A stretch of DNA of 10,817 nucleotides from Leptolyngbya sp. SIO4C1. Lineage in GTDB: Bacteria > Cyanobacteriota > Cyanobacteriia > Phormidesmidales > Phormidesmidaceae. Each line of letters starts with the position of its first letter. The first letter of the stretch is position 1. Under the pieces are notes generated by a model, which saw only the letters and a list, made by a program, of their open reading frames with translations, did no database searches and was not told the DNA's origin. The translations under genes were made by a program, and so were the position numbers. Positions 5,851-10,817 of the stretch are shown here, piece by piece. The DNA is taken from assembly GCA_010671975.1 (NCBI GenBank), contig JAAHIA010000141.1:1-10817 (forward strand). Reading direction: 5' to 3'.

Positions 5851-5864
5851 CTCAGCGCAGGCCG

Positions 5865-6179
5865 CTACAGGTCGACTAGCCATTCAGACGCTCGCCCGCC
5901 CAGATCAATAGGAATGCTGACCGCCTTGCCCAGTCGAGGCCGCTCTTTGCTGGTTTCAATCGCGGTGCGAATTTGCTCGACGCTGCCCCAGGCTTCGAGA
6001 TAGGCGGCAATCTGGCTGAGGTGTTCCAGGTATTCTGCTTCACTCATGGGAAATGAGGCCTGCTCTAGATAGCGCCACATCACCTGAAAGAACAGCTTAT
6101 TAGGCTGTTTGCGAAGCTGGACATCGTAAGAATATCCCCACTTCTCAATCAGAAGGGTCTGTAGCTCCTGACCGGTCAT
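5865..6179 (-). CDS. DUF3067 family protein
   Basis: A 104-residue protein of a family shared by cyanobacteria and plant plastids, function unknown. The N-terminus TGQELQTLLIEKWGYSYDVQL and the segment FFQVMWRYLEQASFPMSEAEYLEHL are typical. The C-terminus ends in RPRLGKAVSIPIDLGGRASEWLVDL. It is soluble, without signal peptide or membrane segment. I chose the ATG at 6179 because GAGGG lies 4-5 bases upstream and the conserved part starts there. An in-frame TTG at 6203 would add eight residues but lacks support. It is divergent from petC, and a perfect -10 hexamer lies 55-60 bases upstream. Confidence 0.9.
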   Translation of the reverse strand: MTGQELQTLLIEKWGYSYDVQLRKQPNKLFFQVMWRYLEQASFPMSEAEYLEHLSQIAAYLEAWGSVEQIRTAIETSKERPRLGKAVSIPIDLGGRASEWLVDL

Positions 6180-6233
6180 ACTGCCCTCGGTAAATGTCAG
6201 CAAACGTCAGCGGCTGAATCGCTAATAGGTTAG

Positions 6234-6239
6234 ATTATA
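6234..6239 (-). promoter_or_regulatory. Probable -10 element (TATAAT) of the DUF3067 gene
   Basis: The minus strand reads CGATATAATC, an exact consensus -10, 55-60 bases upstream of the chosen ATG. The closest -35-like sequence (TTGTAA) is 21 bases away, longer than usual. The predicted leader is about 48 bases. Confidence 0.5.
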
Positions 6240-6277
6240 TCGGCAGTAGCTTAACATCTCTTTACAAAAAATCTGTA

Positions 6278-6329
6278 GCGAACTTGAGCAGCTAATCCTG
6301 ACGCTGAGGGCGTCATTCGCTCAAATCGC
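6278..6329. repeat. Nested inverted repeat in the DUF3067-petC spacer
   Basis: Outer arms TTGAGC (6284-6289) and GCTCAA (6319-6324), with GCG/CGC further out (6278-6280, 6327-6329), enclose inner arms GACGC (6300-6304) and GCGTC (6310-6314). This could be an RNA fold or a protein-binding region. No T-run follows on either strand, so it is not a standard terminator. Confidence 0.4.
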
Positions 6330-6494
6330 GCTTCAAACGCTGTCGTTAAAATCGCGCAAACTCAATCCATCAGGGAGATTCTGCCGTTGATCTAGCTTTG
6401 GATAGGTGCGATCGCAGCTGGAGCAGCGACTGCTGGCGGTCGTCTCTGCCACGCCGGAGATTGTGACAAAGGTTTATCTGCGCCCTCAAAATGT

Positions 6495-6500
6495 AATAAT
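6495..6500 (+). promoter_or_regulatory. Candidate -10 element of the petC-petA operon
   Basis: AATAAT (6495-6500, within TAATAATACC) matches the -10 consensus at 5 of 6 positions and would give a leader of about 105 bases. No good -35 is found at standard spacing. CATAAT at 6599-6604 is a second match but lies only 8 bases before the ATG. Confidence 0.3.
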
Positions 6501-6612
6501 ACCTATTTAGTAAACGTTGCAAACTGCTGTGACAAAACGCTTTGGTCGCAGGCGTGTTTGTGCTGGGCGATGCCGTATCTTACTCCGTACACGCAATACA
6601 TAATCTGAAATT

Positions 6613-7155
6613 ATGGCTCAAGCTTCTGGAAACCCTGATGTTCCTAATTTAGGACGTCGTCAATTTATGAACCTGCTGACGTTCGGTACGATTACGGGTA
6701 CCGCCGTGGGCGCTCTATATCCCATCGTTAAATATTTTCTGCCTCCGTCGAGCGGCAATGCTGGCGGCGGTATCACGGCTAAAGACGAACTGGGCAATGA
6801 CGTGCAGGCCAGCGAATTTTTAGCGGCCCACAGTGCGGGCGATCGGGCGCTGGTTCAAGGTCTAAAGGGCGATCCGACCTACTTGGTGGTAACCGAGAGC
6901 GGCAGTCTGGGAGACTATGGCATCAACTCGGTCTGCACTCACCTCGGCTGCGTGGTGCCTTGGAACGGCGGCGAGAACAAGTTTATCTGTCCCTGCCACG
7001 GCTCTCAGTATGACGCGACCGGCAAGGTTGTGCGCGGTCCGGCACCGCTGTCTCTGGCGCTGGCCCATGCCGAGCAAACTGAAGATGGCAAGGTTGTGCT
7101 GTCGCCTTGGACTGAGACCGATTTTCGGACCGGCGCAGCGCCCTGGTGGAGCTAA
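6613..7155 (+). CDS. petC: Cytochrome b6f complex Rieske iron-sulfur protein
   Basis: A 180-residue thylakoid protein that takes electrons from plastoquinol and passes them to cytochrome f. The N-terminus has a twin-arginine stretch (GRRQFMNLL, R15-R16) and one membrane helix (about 21-43), the uncleaved Tat-type anchor of this family. A flexible GNAGGG hinge follows (48-53). The 2Fe-2S ligands are C108 and H110 (CTHLGC) and C126 and H129 (CPCHGS), with C113 and C128 as the usual disulfide. The GPAP loop (about 142-145) and C-terminal PWW are also typical. Length is normal. No Shine-Dalgarno is obvious before the ATG. It is cotranscribed with petA, 66 bases downstream. Confidence 0.98.
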   Translation: MAQASGNPDVPNLGRRQFMNLLTFGTITGTAVGALYPIVKYFLPPSSGNAGGGITAKDELGNDVQASEFLAAHSAGDRALVQGLKGDPTYLVVTESGSLGDYGINSVCTHLGCVVPWNGGENKFICPCHGSQYDATGKVVRGPAPLSLALAHAEQTEDGKVVLSPWTETDFRTGAAPWWS

Positions 7156-7169
7156 GCACTCTTTGCTTT

Positions 7170-7212
7170 TGACTCATTTAACTGACTCAACTAACTTTGT
7201 TAACTTGCTAAC
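7170..7212 (+). repeat. Short tandem repeats filling the petC-petA spacer
   Basis: TGACTCATTTAAC (7170-7182) and TGACTCAACTAAC (7183-7195) are head-to-tail 13-mers matching at 11 positions. After one T come TTGTTAAC (7197-7204) and TTGCTAAC (7205-7212), 8-mers differing at one position. Together they occupy most of the spacer, up to just before petA. Confidence 0.75.
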
Positions 7213-7221
7213 GTGCCACGG

Positions 7222-8208
7222 ATGAAACTCAATTTTTCGAGCCTATTCAATGTCCGTAAGCTGATGAGGGCAGCCGGTCGAGTAGCGATGGTTGCGATCT
7301 CAGCCCTGCTGCTGCTGCTTGGCAGCGACTGGGCTTTCCCGCAGTCTGCGGCAGCTTATCCCTTTTGGGCCCAAGAAAACTACGAGGTGCCGCGCGAGGC
7401 GACGGGCCGCATTGTCTGTGCAAACTGCCACCTTGGGCATATGCCGACGCAGGTAGAGGTGCCGCAGTCGGTTCTGCCGGACTCTGTTTTCAAAGCGGTA
7501 GTGAAAATCCCTTACGATCTCGATACGCAGCAGGTGCTTGGTGATGGCAGCAAGGGCGGCCTCAACGTCGGGGCGGTTGTGATGCTACCCGAGGGCTTCA
7601 AGCTAGCGCCGCAGGATCGCATCCCCGAAGAGCTTAAAGAAGAAGTCGGCAATACTTATTTCTTGCCCTACAGCGAAGAGCATGACAACTGGCTGCTGGT
7701 TGGGCCGCTGCCCGGTGAGCAATATCAGGAAATTGTCTTCCCGATTCTGTCGCCTGATCCGGCTCAAGATAAAGACGTTAACTTTGGCAAGTCGCTGGTC
7801 TATGTTGGCGGCAATCGCGGTCGCGGCCAGGTCTATCCGACCGGTCAGGCTTCTAACAACGCGGTCTACAATGCTTCCAAGGGCGGCACCATCACCGCCA
7901 TCAGCAAGTCCGATGCCGGCTATGAGGTCACCATCAAGACCGACGACGGTGAGACCGTCAGCGATAGCATTCCGGTAGGGCCTGAGCTAACGGTGGCAGA
8001 AGGGGATACCGTTGCTGCCGGTACAGCGCTGACGAATAATCCCAACGTTGGCGGCTTTGGTCAGGCCGATGTGGAGATTGTGTTGCAGAGCCCCAACCGG
8101 GTGAAGGGGCTGCTGGCCTTCCTAGGCGCCGTAACGCTGTCGCAGATTCTGCTGGTGCTGAAGAAGAAGCAGGTAGAGCGCGTTCAGGCAGCTGAAATGA
8201 CAATGTGA
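7222..8208 (+). CDS. petA: Cytochrome f (apocytochrome f precursor)
   Basis: The c-type cytochrome of the b6f complex, passing electrons to plastocyanin or cytochrome c6 in the thylakoid lumen. Counting from the ATG at 7222 (328 residues), residues 1-45 are a Sec signal peptide ending in AAA. The mature protein begins YPFWAQ, whose N-terminal Tyr amino group is an axial heme ligand. CANCH (66-70) binds heme, with His70 the other ligand. The large domain follows (VGGNRGRGQVYPTG), then the small domain (GPELTVAEGD), NNPNVGGFGQ, a membrane helix near 296-314, and the stromal tail LKKKQVERVQAAEM. A GTG at 7213 would add MPR; neither start has a clear Shine-Dalgarno. The residues after CANCH read LGHMP where LAAKP-type is common. 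Confidence 0.98.
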   Translation: MKLNFSSLFNVRKLMRAAGRVAMVAISALLLLLGSDWAFPQSAAAYPFWAQENYEVPREATGRIVCANCHLGHMPTQVEVPQSVLPDSVFKAVVKIPYDLDTQQVLGDGSKGGLNVGAVVMLPEGFKLAPQDRIPEELKEEVGNTYFLPYSEEHDNWLLVGPLPGEQYQEIVFPILSPDPAQDKDVNFGKSLVYVGGNRGRGQVYPTGQASNNAVYNASKGGTITAISKSDAGYEVTIKTDDGETVSDSIPVGPELTVAEGDTVAAGTALTNNPNVGGFGQADVEIVLQSPNRVKGLLAFLGAVTLSQILLVLKKKQVERVQAAEMTM

Positions 8209-8240
8209 TGACAGTGTAACGACAGCGTAGAGATACGGTA
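8197..8240 (+). repeat. 11-bp tandem repeat array over the petA stop codon
   Basis: ATGACAATGTG (8197-8207), ATGACAGTGTA (8208-8218), ACGACAGCGTA (8219-8229) and a degenerate GAGATACGGTA (8230-8240) lie head to tail. The first copy encodes the last residues of cytochrome f (M-T-M), and the stop codon lies at the junction of copies one and two. Confidence 0.7.
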
Positions 8241-8269
8241 GGCTCGCTGCAGGGAGTCTACCTAAGCTA

Positions 8270-8293
8270 GCTCAGTTTCATCGCTCAGTTTCA
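8270..8293 (+). repeat. 11-bp direct repeat, 13-bp period
   Basis: GCTCAGTTTCA is exact at 8270-8280 and 8283-8293, separated by TC. Confidence 0.9.
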
Positions 8294-8300
8294 CAATGTG

Positions 8301-8341
8301 CTACTCCCTCCGGGCTAACGGCCTGGGGGGAGTGGTCGTTT
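8301..8341 (+). terminator. petA: Terminator of the petC-petA operon
   Basis: ACTCCCTCCGGGC (8303-8315) pairs over 13 positions, two of them G-U, with GCCTGGGGGGAGT (8321-8333) around the loop TAACG. CT/GG outside adds two more pairs (8301-8302 with 8334-8335). TCGTTT follows, a weak T-run. The position, 95 bases after the petA stop and before a promoterless-looking spacer, fits termination of this operon. Confidence 0.6.
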
Positions 8342-8352
8342 AGTGGTCGTTT
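8331..8352 (+). repeat. Exact 11-bp tandem duplication at the terminator base
   Basis: AGTGGTCGTTT occurs at 8331-8341 and again at 8342-8352 with no spacer. The first copy contains the end of the terminator stem and its T-run, so the T-run is duplicated. Confidence 0.92.
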
Positions 8353-8649
8353 AAGGTGCAAAATTCCGATGAAACGCGATTAAGATTCCATAGTCTTAAG
8401 ATTAAGCGGCGTCATCAGGACCAATCTAAAATTTAAGGCGGTATTTCTTTAGGAAGAAACCCAATAAATTTCCGGCTGCTCGGCCGCTGCCTCGAATAGT
8501 GGGACAGTAGCAACAATCGGCCTTTGTACAAAATTTAGAGCGTCCAAAGTTCAGAGTTGACACTTAGCGGTCAGCATTGCCGATGTCGAAGGGGCTTGCT
8601 TGTGACAGATACTTTGCATTGAACTGGTGAAAGCAGCAGCGGAATTACA

Positions 8650-10242
8650 ATGTCTTTTCTCAAAAATCACAGCGATGAAGTCCTCATCGCTTCGATTATT
8701 GGTGCGCTCGGCGTTTTGATTGGAACATTTTTTTGGATTGTTTTTGATCGTGCCAGCCTGCTGCAAACTGTCTCTAAAGCCGGCACTATCGGAACCGCAC
8801 GTGAGTCAGCTAGCCTACCTTCAGCTGAGCGGCCAGCCGGCCAAACCACGCTTGAGATTTTAGGCGATACTTTTAGCGGCTATAGCACCTTTCGCAACGC
8901 CGACTTTCAAGCGGCGCTAGCGGCGGCTGGCATTGAGCTGACCTATGCCGATGAGTTTGACCAAGCAGCGCGATCGCAGCTGCTCAGCAGCGGTGAGGTC
9001 GGGCTGATGGTGACCACCCTCGATCAGTTTCTGCAGCATCAGCCAGCCGGCAAGATTGTTGGTCTGATTGATCGCACCGTGGGCGCTGATGCGATTGTCC
9101 TCAACAGTCAGCAGTATCCAGAGCTCACATCGCTGACAAAGCTAGCGCCGCTGATTCAGCAGGCACGGCAGCAAGGAAAGTCGCTGAGCATTGCGTTTGC
9201 TGCAGATACCCCGAGCGAATATCTCGCGCTGGTCTTAGATACCAAATTTGAATCCTTCAATCTAGAAGATTTTAAGTTACTGCCGCTGGCCGATGCCTCT
9301 GAGGTTTGGCAGCGCATGCAAGAGCCGCAGCAGGATATTGCCATCGGCGTCCTGTGGGAGCCGTTTATTACTCAGGCATCGCAGCAGGGCAACGCCGTAC
9401 TGTTCTCTAGCCAAGACGCGCCGCAGGCCATTATTGATGTGGTGGTAGCCGCCGATACGCTGCTAGAAAGCAACCCCGAGGCGGTCAGCACCTTTTTAGA
9501 AACCTACTATCGCCGGATTGACGCCAGTGTTCAAGATGCTGACCTTTTGAAGGCTCAGATCGCAGCCGATGGCGAGCTGTCTGATGATGAAGCCGCGACA
9601 ATTATTGACGGTATCGAGTTTTTTACCGCTGTAGAAGCGCAGCGCTGGCTCACAGACGGCACGCTGGATCGACGTATCGAGGCGACGGCTGCAGTTCTGG
9701 CGCTGACTGGTCGAATTAACACGGTTCCGCGTGATACCGCAGCGCTAATCTCAGATGAGCCAATCAAAATTGCGGCGCGCAACAGCCGAATGCTGGCTGA
9801 GATGCTAGAAAATACACCAGAAATTGCCGATCGGCTGCTGGGCGAAGGACAGACGGTGGCAGTGCGGCCCTCAACTGCCGGTCGCGATATTGGCAATCTG
9901 CAGGTGCAGGGCAGAATCACGTTTGAAGTCGGCACGGCTCAGCTGGCTGGCGACAGTCAAAAAACACTCAATCAGCTAGCACAGCAGATCAAAGAATTCA
10001 ATCCGGCTACAACGGCTGTAAAAGTGATTGGTCATACCTCTAACTCGGGCTCGCCCGAGCGCAACCTGCAGCTCAGCCAGCAGCGGGCTCAGACTGTCGC
10101 TAACTACCTGCGCCAGCAGCAGGTGACGCATCAGCTGCTAGTCGAAGGCAAAGGAACCAGCCAGCCGCTGCCCAATTTATCACCCAAGGATGCGGCCAAT
10201 CAGCGCACAGAAATTCGCCTGGTGCGGCTAAATGAGCAGTAG
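8650..10242 (+). CDS. Membrane-anchored solute-binding domain fused to an OmpA-like domain
   Basis: A 530-residue protein in three parts. Residues 11-32 form one membrane helix (VLIASIIGAL...FFWIVF) with no cleavage site, so the rest should be periplasmic. Residues about 66-350 resemble ABC-transporter solute-binding proteins of the NMT1/SsuA/TauA type: LEILGDTFSGYSTFRN, VGLMVTTLDQFL, VGADAIVLNS, and WEPFITQA as in nitrate/sulfonate binders. Residues about 420-527 are an OmpA-like domain: ITFEVGTAQL, VIGHTSNSG, NLQLSQQRAQTVANYL, VEGKGTSQPLP and NQRTEIRLV. Arg479 of the LSxxRA motif is kept, but the aspartate expected after GHT is Ser464. No permease or ATPase is adjacent, so it is probably a tethered sensor or scaffold, not a transport component. 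GGA lies 6 bases before the ATG. It converges on the TPR gene. Confidence 0.85.
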   Translation: MSFLKNHSDEVLIASIIGALGVLIGTFFWIVFDRASLLQTVSKAGTIGTARESASLPSAERPAGQTTLEILGDTFSGYSTFRNADFQAALAAAGIELTYADEFDQAARSQLLSSGEVGLMVTTLDQFLQHQPAGKIVGLIDRTVGADAIVLNSQQYPELTSLTKLAPLIQQARQQGKSLSIAFAADTPSEYLALVLDTKFESFNLEDFKLLPLADASEVWQRMQEPQQDIAIGVLWEPFITQASQQGNAVLFSSQDAPQAIIDVVVAADTLLESNPEAVSTFLETYYRRIDASVQDADLLKAQIAADGELSDDEAATIIDGIEFFTAVEAQRWLTDGTLDRRIEATAAVLALTGRINTVPRDTAALISDEPIKIAARNSRMLAEMLENTPEIADRLLGEGQTVAVRPSTAGRDIGNLQVQGRITFEVGTAQLAGDSQKTLNQLAQQIKEFNPATTAVKVIGHTSNSGSPERNLQLSQQRAQTVANYLRQQQVTHQLLVEGKGTSQPLPNLSPKDAANQRTEIRLVRLNEQ

Positions 10243-10266
10243 GGACGGCGTGGCCAAAACCCAGCT

Positions 10267-10817
10267 TTACTCTGCCGAGCGCTCAAGTGCGTCGATGCGA
10301 TCTTTGACCGCGCTGCCGTTCTGATAGCCGAGCGCCAGAGCCCGCTTCAGGGTCGTTTCGGCTTCATCAAAGCGCTCAGCCAGGGCATAGGCCAGCGACA
10401 GATTGGCAAAAGTGATAGCTAAATTACCGTCTAGCTCAGCGGCCTGCTCAAGATGTTCAATAGCGGGCTGCGCCTCGCCTTTAACCACAAACAGAGCGCC
10501 AAGGCTGGCATGCAGCTCCGGATAGTCAGGGGCCAGCGCTAGGGCTTTGCGATAGGCTTTTTCAGCTTCGCTGTAGTTGCCCATCAGTCGATAGGTGACG
10601 CCCAGGTTGACCCAAACTTCGTGATTGTCAGGGTTGATCTGCAGCGCCTGCTGATGCTGCTCAATCGCCGCTTCTAGCCGATCGAGATCGGTGTAGATAT
10701 TGCCTAAGACGGTATGGGCCTGATCGAGGCTGTAGTCTGTCATACCAGCGGCGAGCGCCTGCTCAACCTGAGCCGCTGCCGTCTCAAAATCACCGGCTTC
10801 ATAAGCCACAATGCCAG
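10267..10817 (-). CDS. TPR repeat protein, C-terminal part (5' end outside window)
   Basis: The minus strand is open from the window edge to a TAA at 10269-10267, giving at least 183 residues. A GTG at 10809 opens the frame, but in-frame codons continue upstream of it (Gly-Ile before the Val) and it falls in the middle of a TPR helix, so the true start is probably beyond the window. Tetratricopeptide repeats are clear: a partial one (AYEAGDFETAAAQVEQAL), then QAHTVLGNIYTDLDRLEAAI, VWVNLGVTYRLMGNYSEAEK, LHASLGALFVVKGEAQPAIE and FANLSLAYALAERFDEAET, at 33-34 residue spacing. TPR arrays mediate protein-protein contacts, and nothing here identifies the partner. The stop is 24 bases from the convergent solute-binding/OmpA gene, with no hairpin between. 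Confidence 0.9.
   Translation of the reverse strand, partial: GIVAYEAGDFETAAAQVEQALAAGMTDYSLDQAHTVLGNIYTDLDRLEAAIEQHQQALQINPDNHEVWVNLGVTYRLMGNYSEAEKAYRKALALAPDYPELHASLGALFVVKGEAQPAIEHLEQAAELDGNLAITFANLSLAYALAERFDEAETTLKRALALGYQNGSAVKDRIDALERSAE

Larger units (their letters stand above)
5187..5864. other. A+T-rich intergenic region without a convincing gene
   Basis: These 678 bases between two minus-strand genes are visibly richer in A and T than the coding DNA around them. The longest frame (5361-5603, plus strand, 80 codons) starts with TTG, lacks a Shine-Dalgarno and resembles no family I know. Smaller items are a leader hairpin (5207-5230), an imperfect inverted repeat CTGAGAATA/TATTCTGAG (5251-5259, 5271-5279), a minus-strand TATAAT (5389-5394), a 10-bp imperfect tandem ACATAGATCT/ACATAGATTG (5663-5682) and G+C-rich hairpins next to the DUF3067 stop. 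Confidence 0.65.
6204..6612. other. Divergent promoter region between DUF3067 and petC
   Basis: About 410-430 bp with no gene longer than about 35 codons on either strand. It contains a minus-strand TATAAT for DUF3067, a nested inverted repeat (6278-6329), one HIP1 octamer (6408-6415), two copies of TGTGACAAA (6462-6470 and 6528-6536), and an AATAAT that may be the petC -10. The copies of TGTGAC resemble half-sites of the CRP family, but no full inverted site is present. Confidence 0.6.
8209..8649. other. Intergenic region after petA, no gene seen
   Basis: About 440 bp with no credible open frame on either strand. The first 150 bases hold three sets of short repeats and the petA terminator. 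Further on are a perfect 6-bp inverted repeat TTAAGA/TCTTAA (8380-8385, 8394-8399) and a TTGACA (8557-8562) with no matching -10 at 16-18 bases. The promoter of the next gene should be here but cannot be placed. Confidence 0.6.

Noticed and set aside
8557..8562. Perfect TTGACA -35 upstream of the solute-binding/OmpA gene
   Set aside because: The bases 16-18 positions downstream (CCGATG region) do not resemble a -10 element.
8551..8766. Minus-strand open frame across the start of the solute-binding/OmpA gene
   Set aside because: It is antisense to a well-supported coding region and has no family similarity.

Overview
The window comes from a cyanobacterial chromosome. It carries petC-petA (Rieske protein and cytochrome f of the b6f complex), several small families that are essentially restricted to cyanobacteria and plastids (DUF4278, DUF3531, DUF3067), and six copies of the cyanobacterial HIP1 octamer GCGATCGC where about 0.2 would be expected by chance. 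Gene content suggests a Leptolyngbya-like or related filamentous/unicellular lineage, but the genus cannot be fixed from sequence reading alone.

Layout, left to right. (1) The first 115 bases hold the N-terminal end of a 6-pyruvoyl-tetrahydropterin synthase/QueD-type gene on the minus strand, cut by the window edge. A 501-bp divergent spacer separates it from a plus-strand DUF4278 gene, whose leader RNA can fold over its own Shine-Dalgarno site. (2) A TerB-like gene follows. It converges on rsmG with a 4-base overlap of stop codons. rsmG lies downstream of an ABC-transporter ATPase on the minus strand. (3) A plus-strand pair, DUF3531 then a Nudix hydrolase (9-bp gap), converges on prs (PRPP synthetase, GTG start) across a shared hairpin. 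(4) A 678-bp A+T-rich spacer with no convincing gene precedes a minus-strand DUF3067 gene. That gene is divergent from the petC-petA operon. (5) After petA and its terminator there is a 440-bp gene-free stretch, then a 530-residue membrane-anchored protein that fuses a periplasmic solute-binding domain to an OmpA-like domain. (6) The right edge holds a TPR protein gene on the minus strand, incomplete at its 5' end.

Most genes are housekeeping: photosynthetic electron transport (petC, petA), nucleotide precursor supply (prs), 16S rRNA methylation (rsmG), pterin/queuosine-type chemistry, and small conserved proteins. No mobile element, CRISPR array, rRNA or tRNA gene was seen.

Two things stand out. 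The solute-binding/OmpA fusion has a serine where the peptidoglycan (diaminopimelate)-binding aspartate normally sits. Short tandem or direct duplications of 7-15 bp recur at gene borders throughout the window: the rsmG leader, inside rsmG, the petC-petA spacer, the petA stop codon and the petA terminator.
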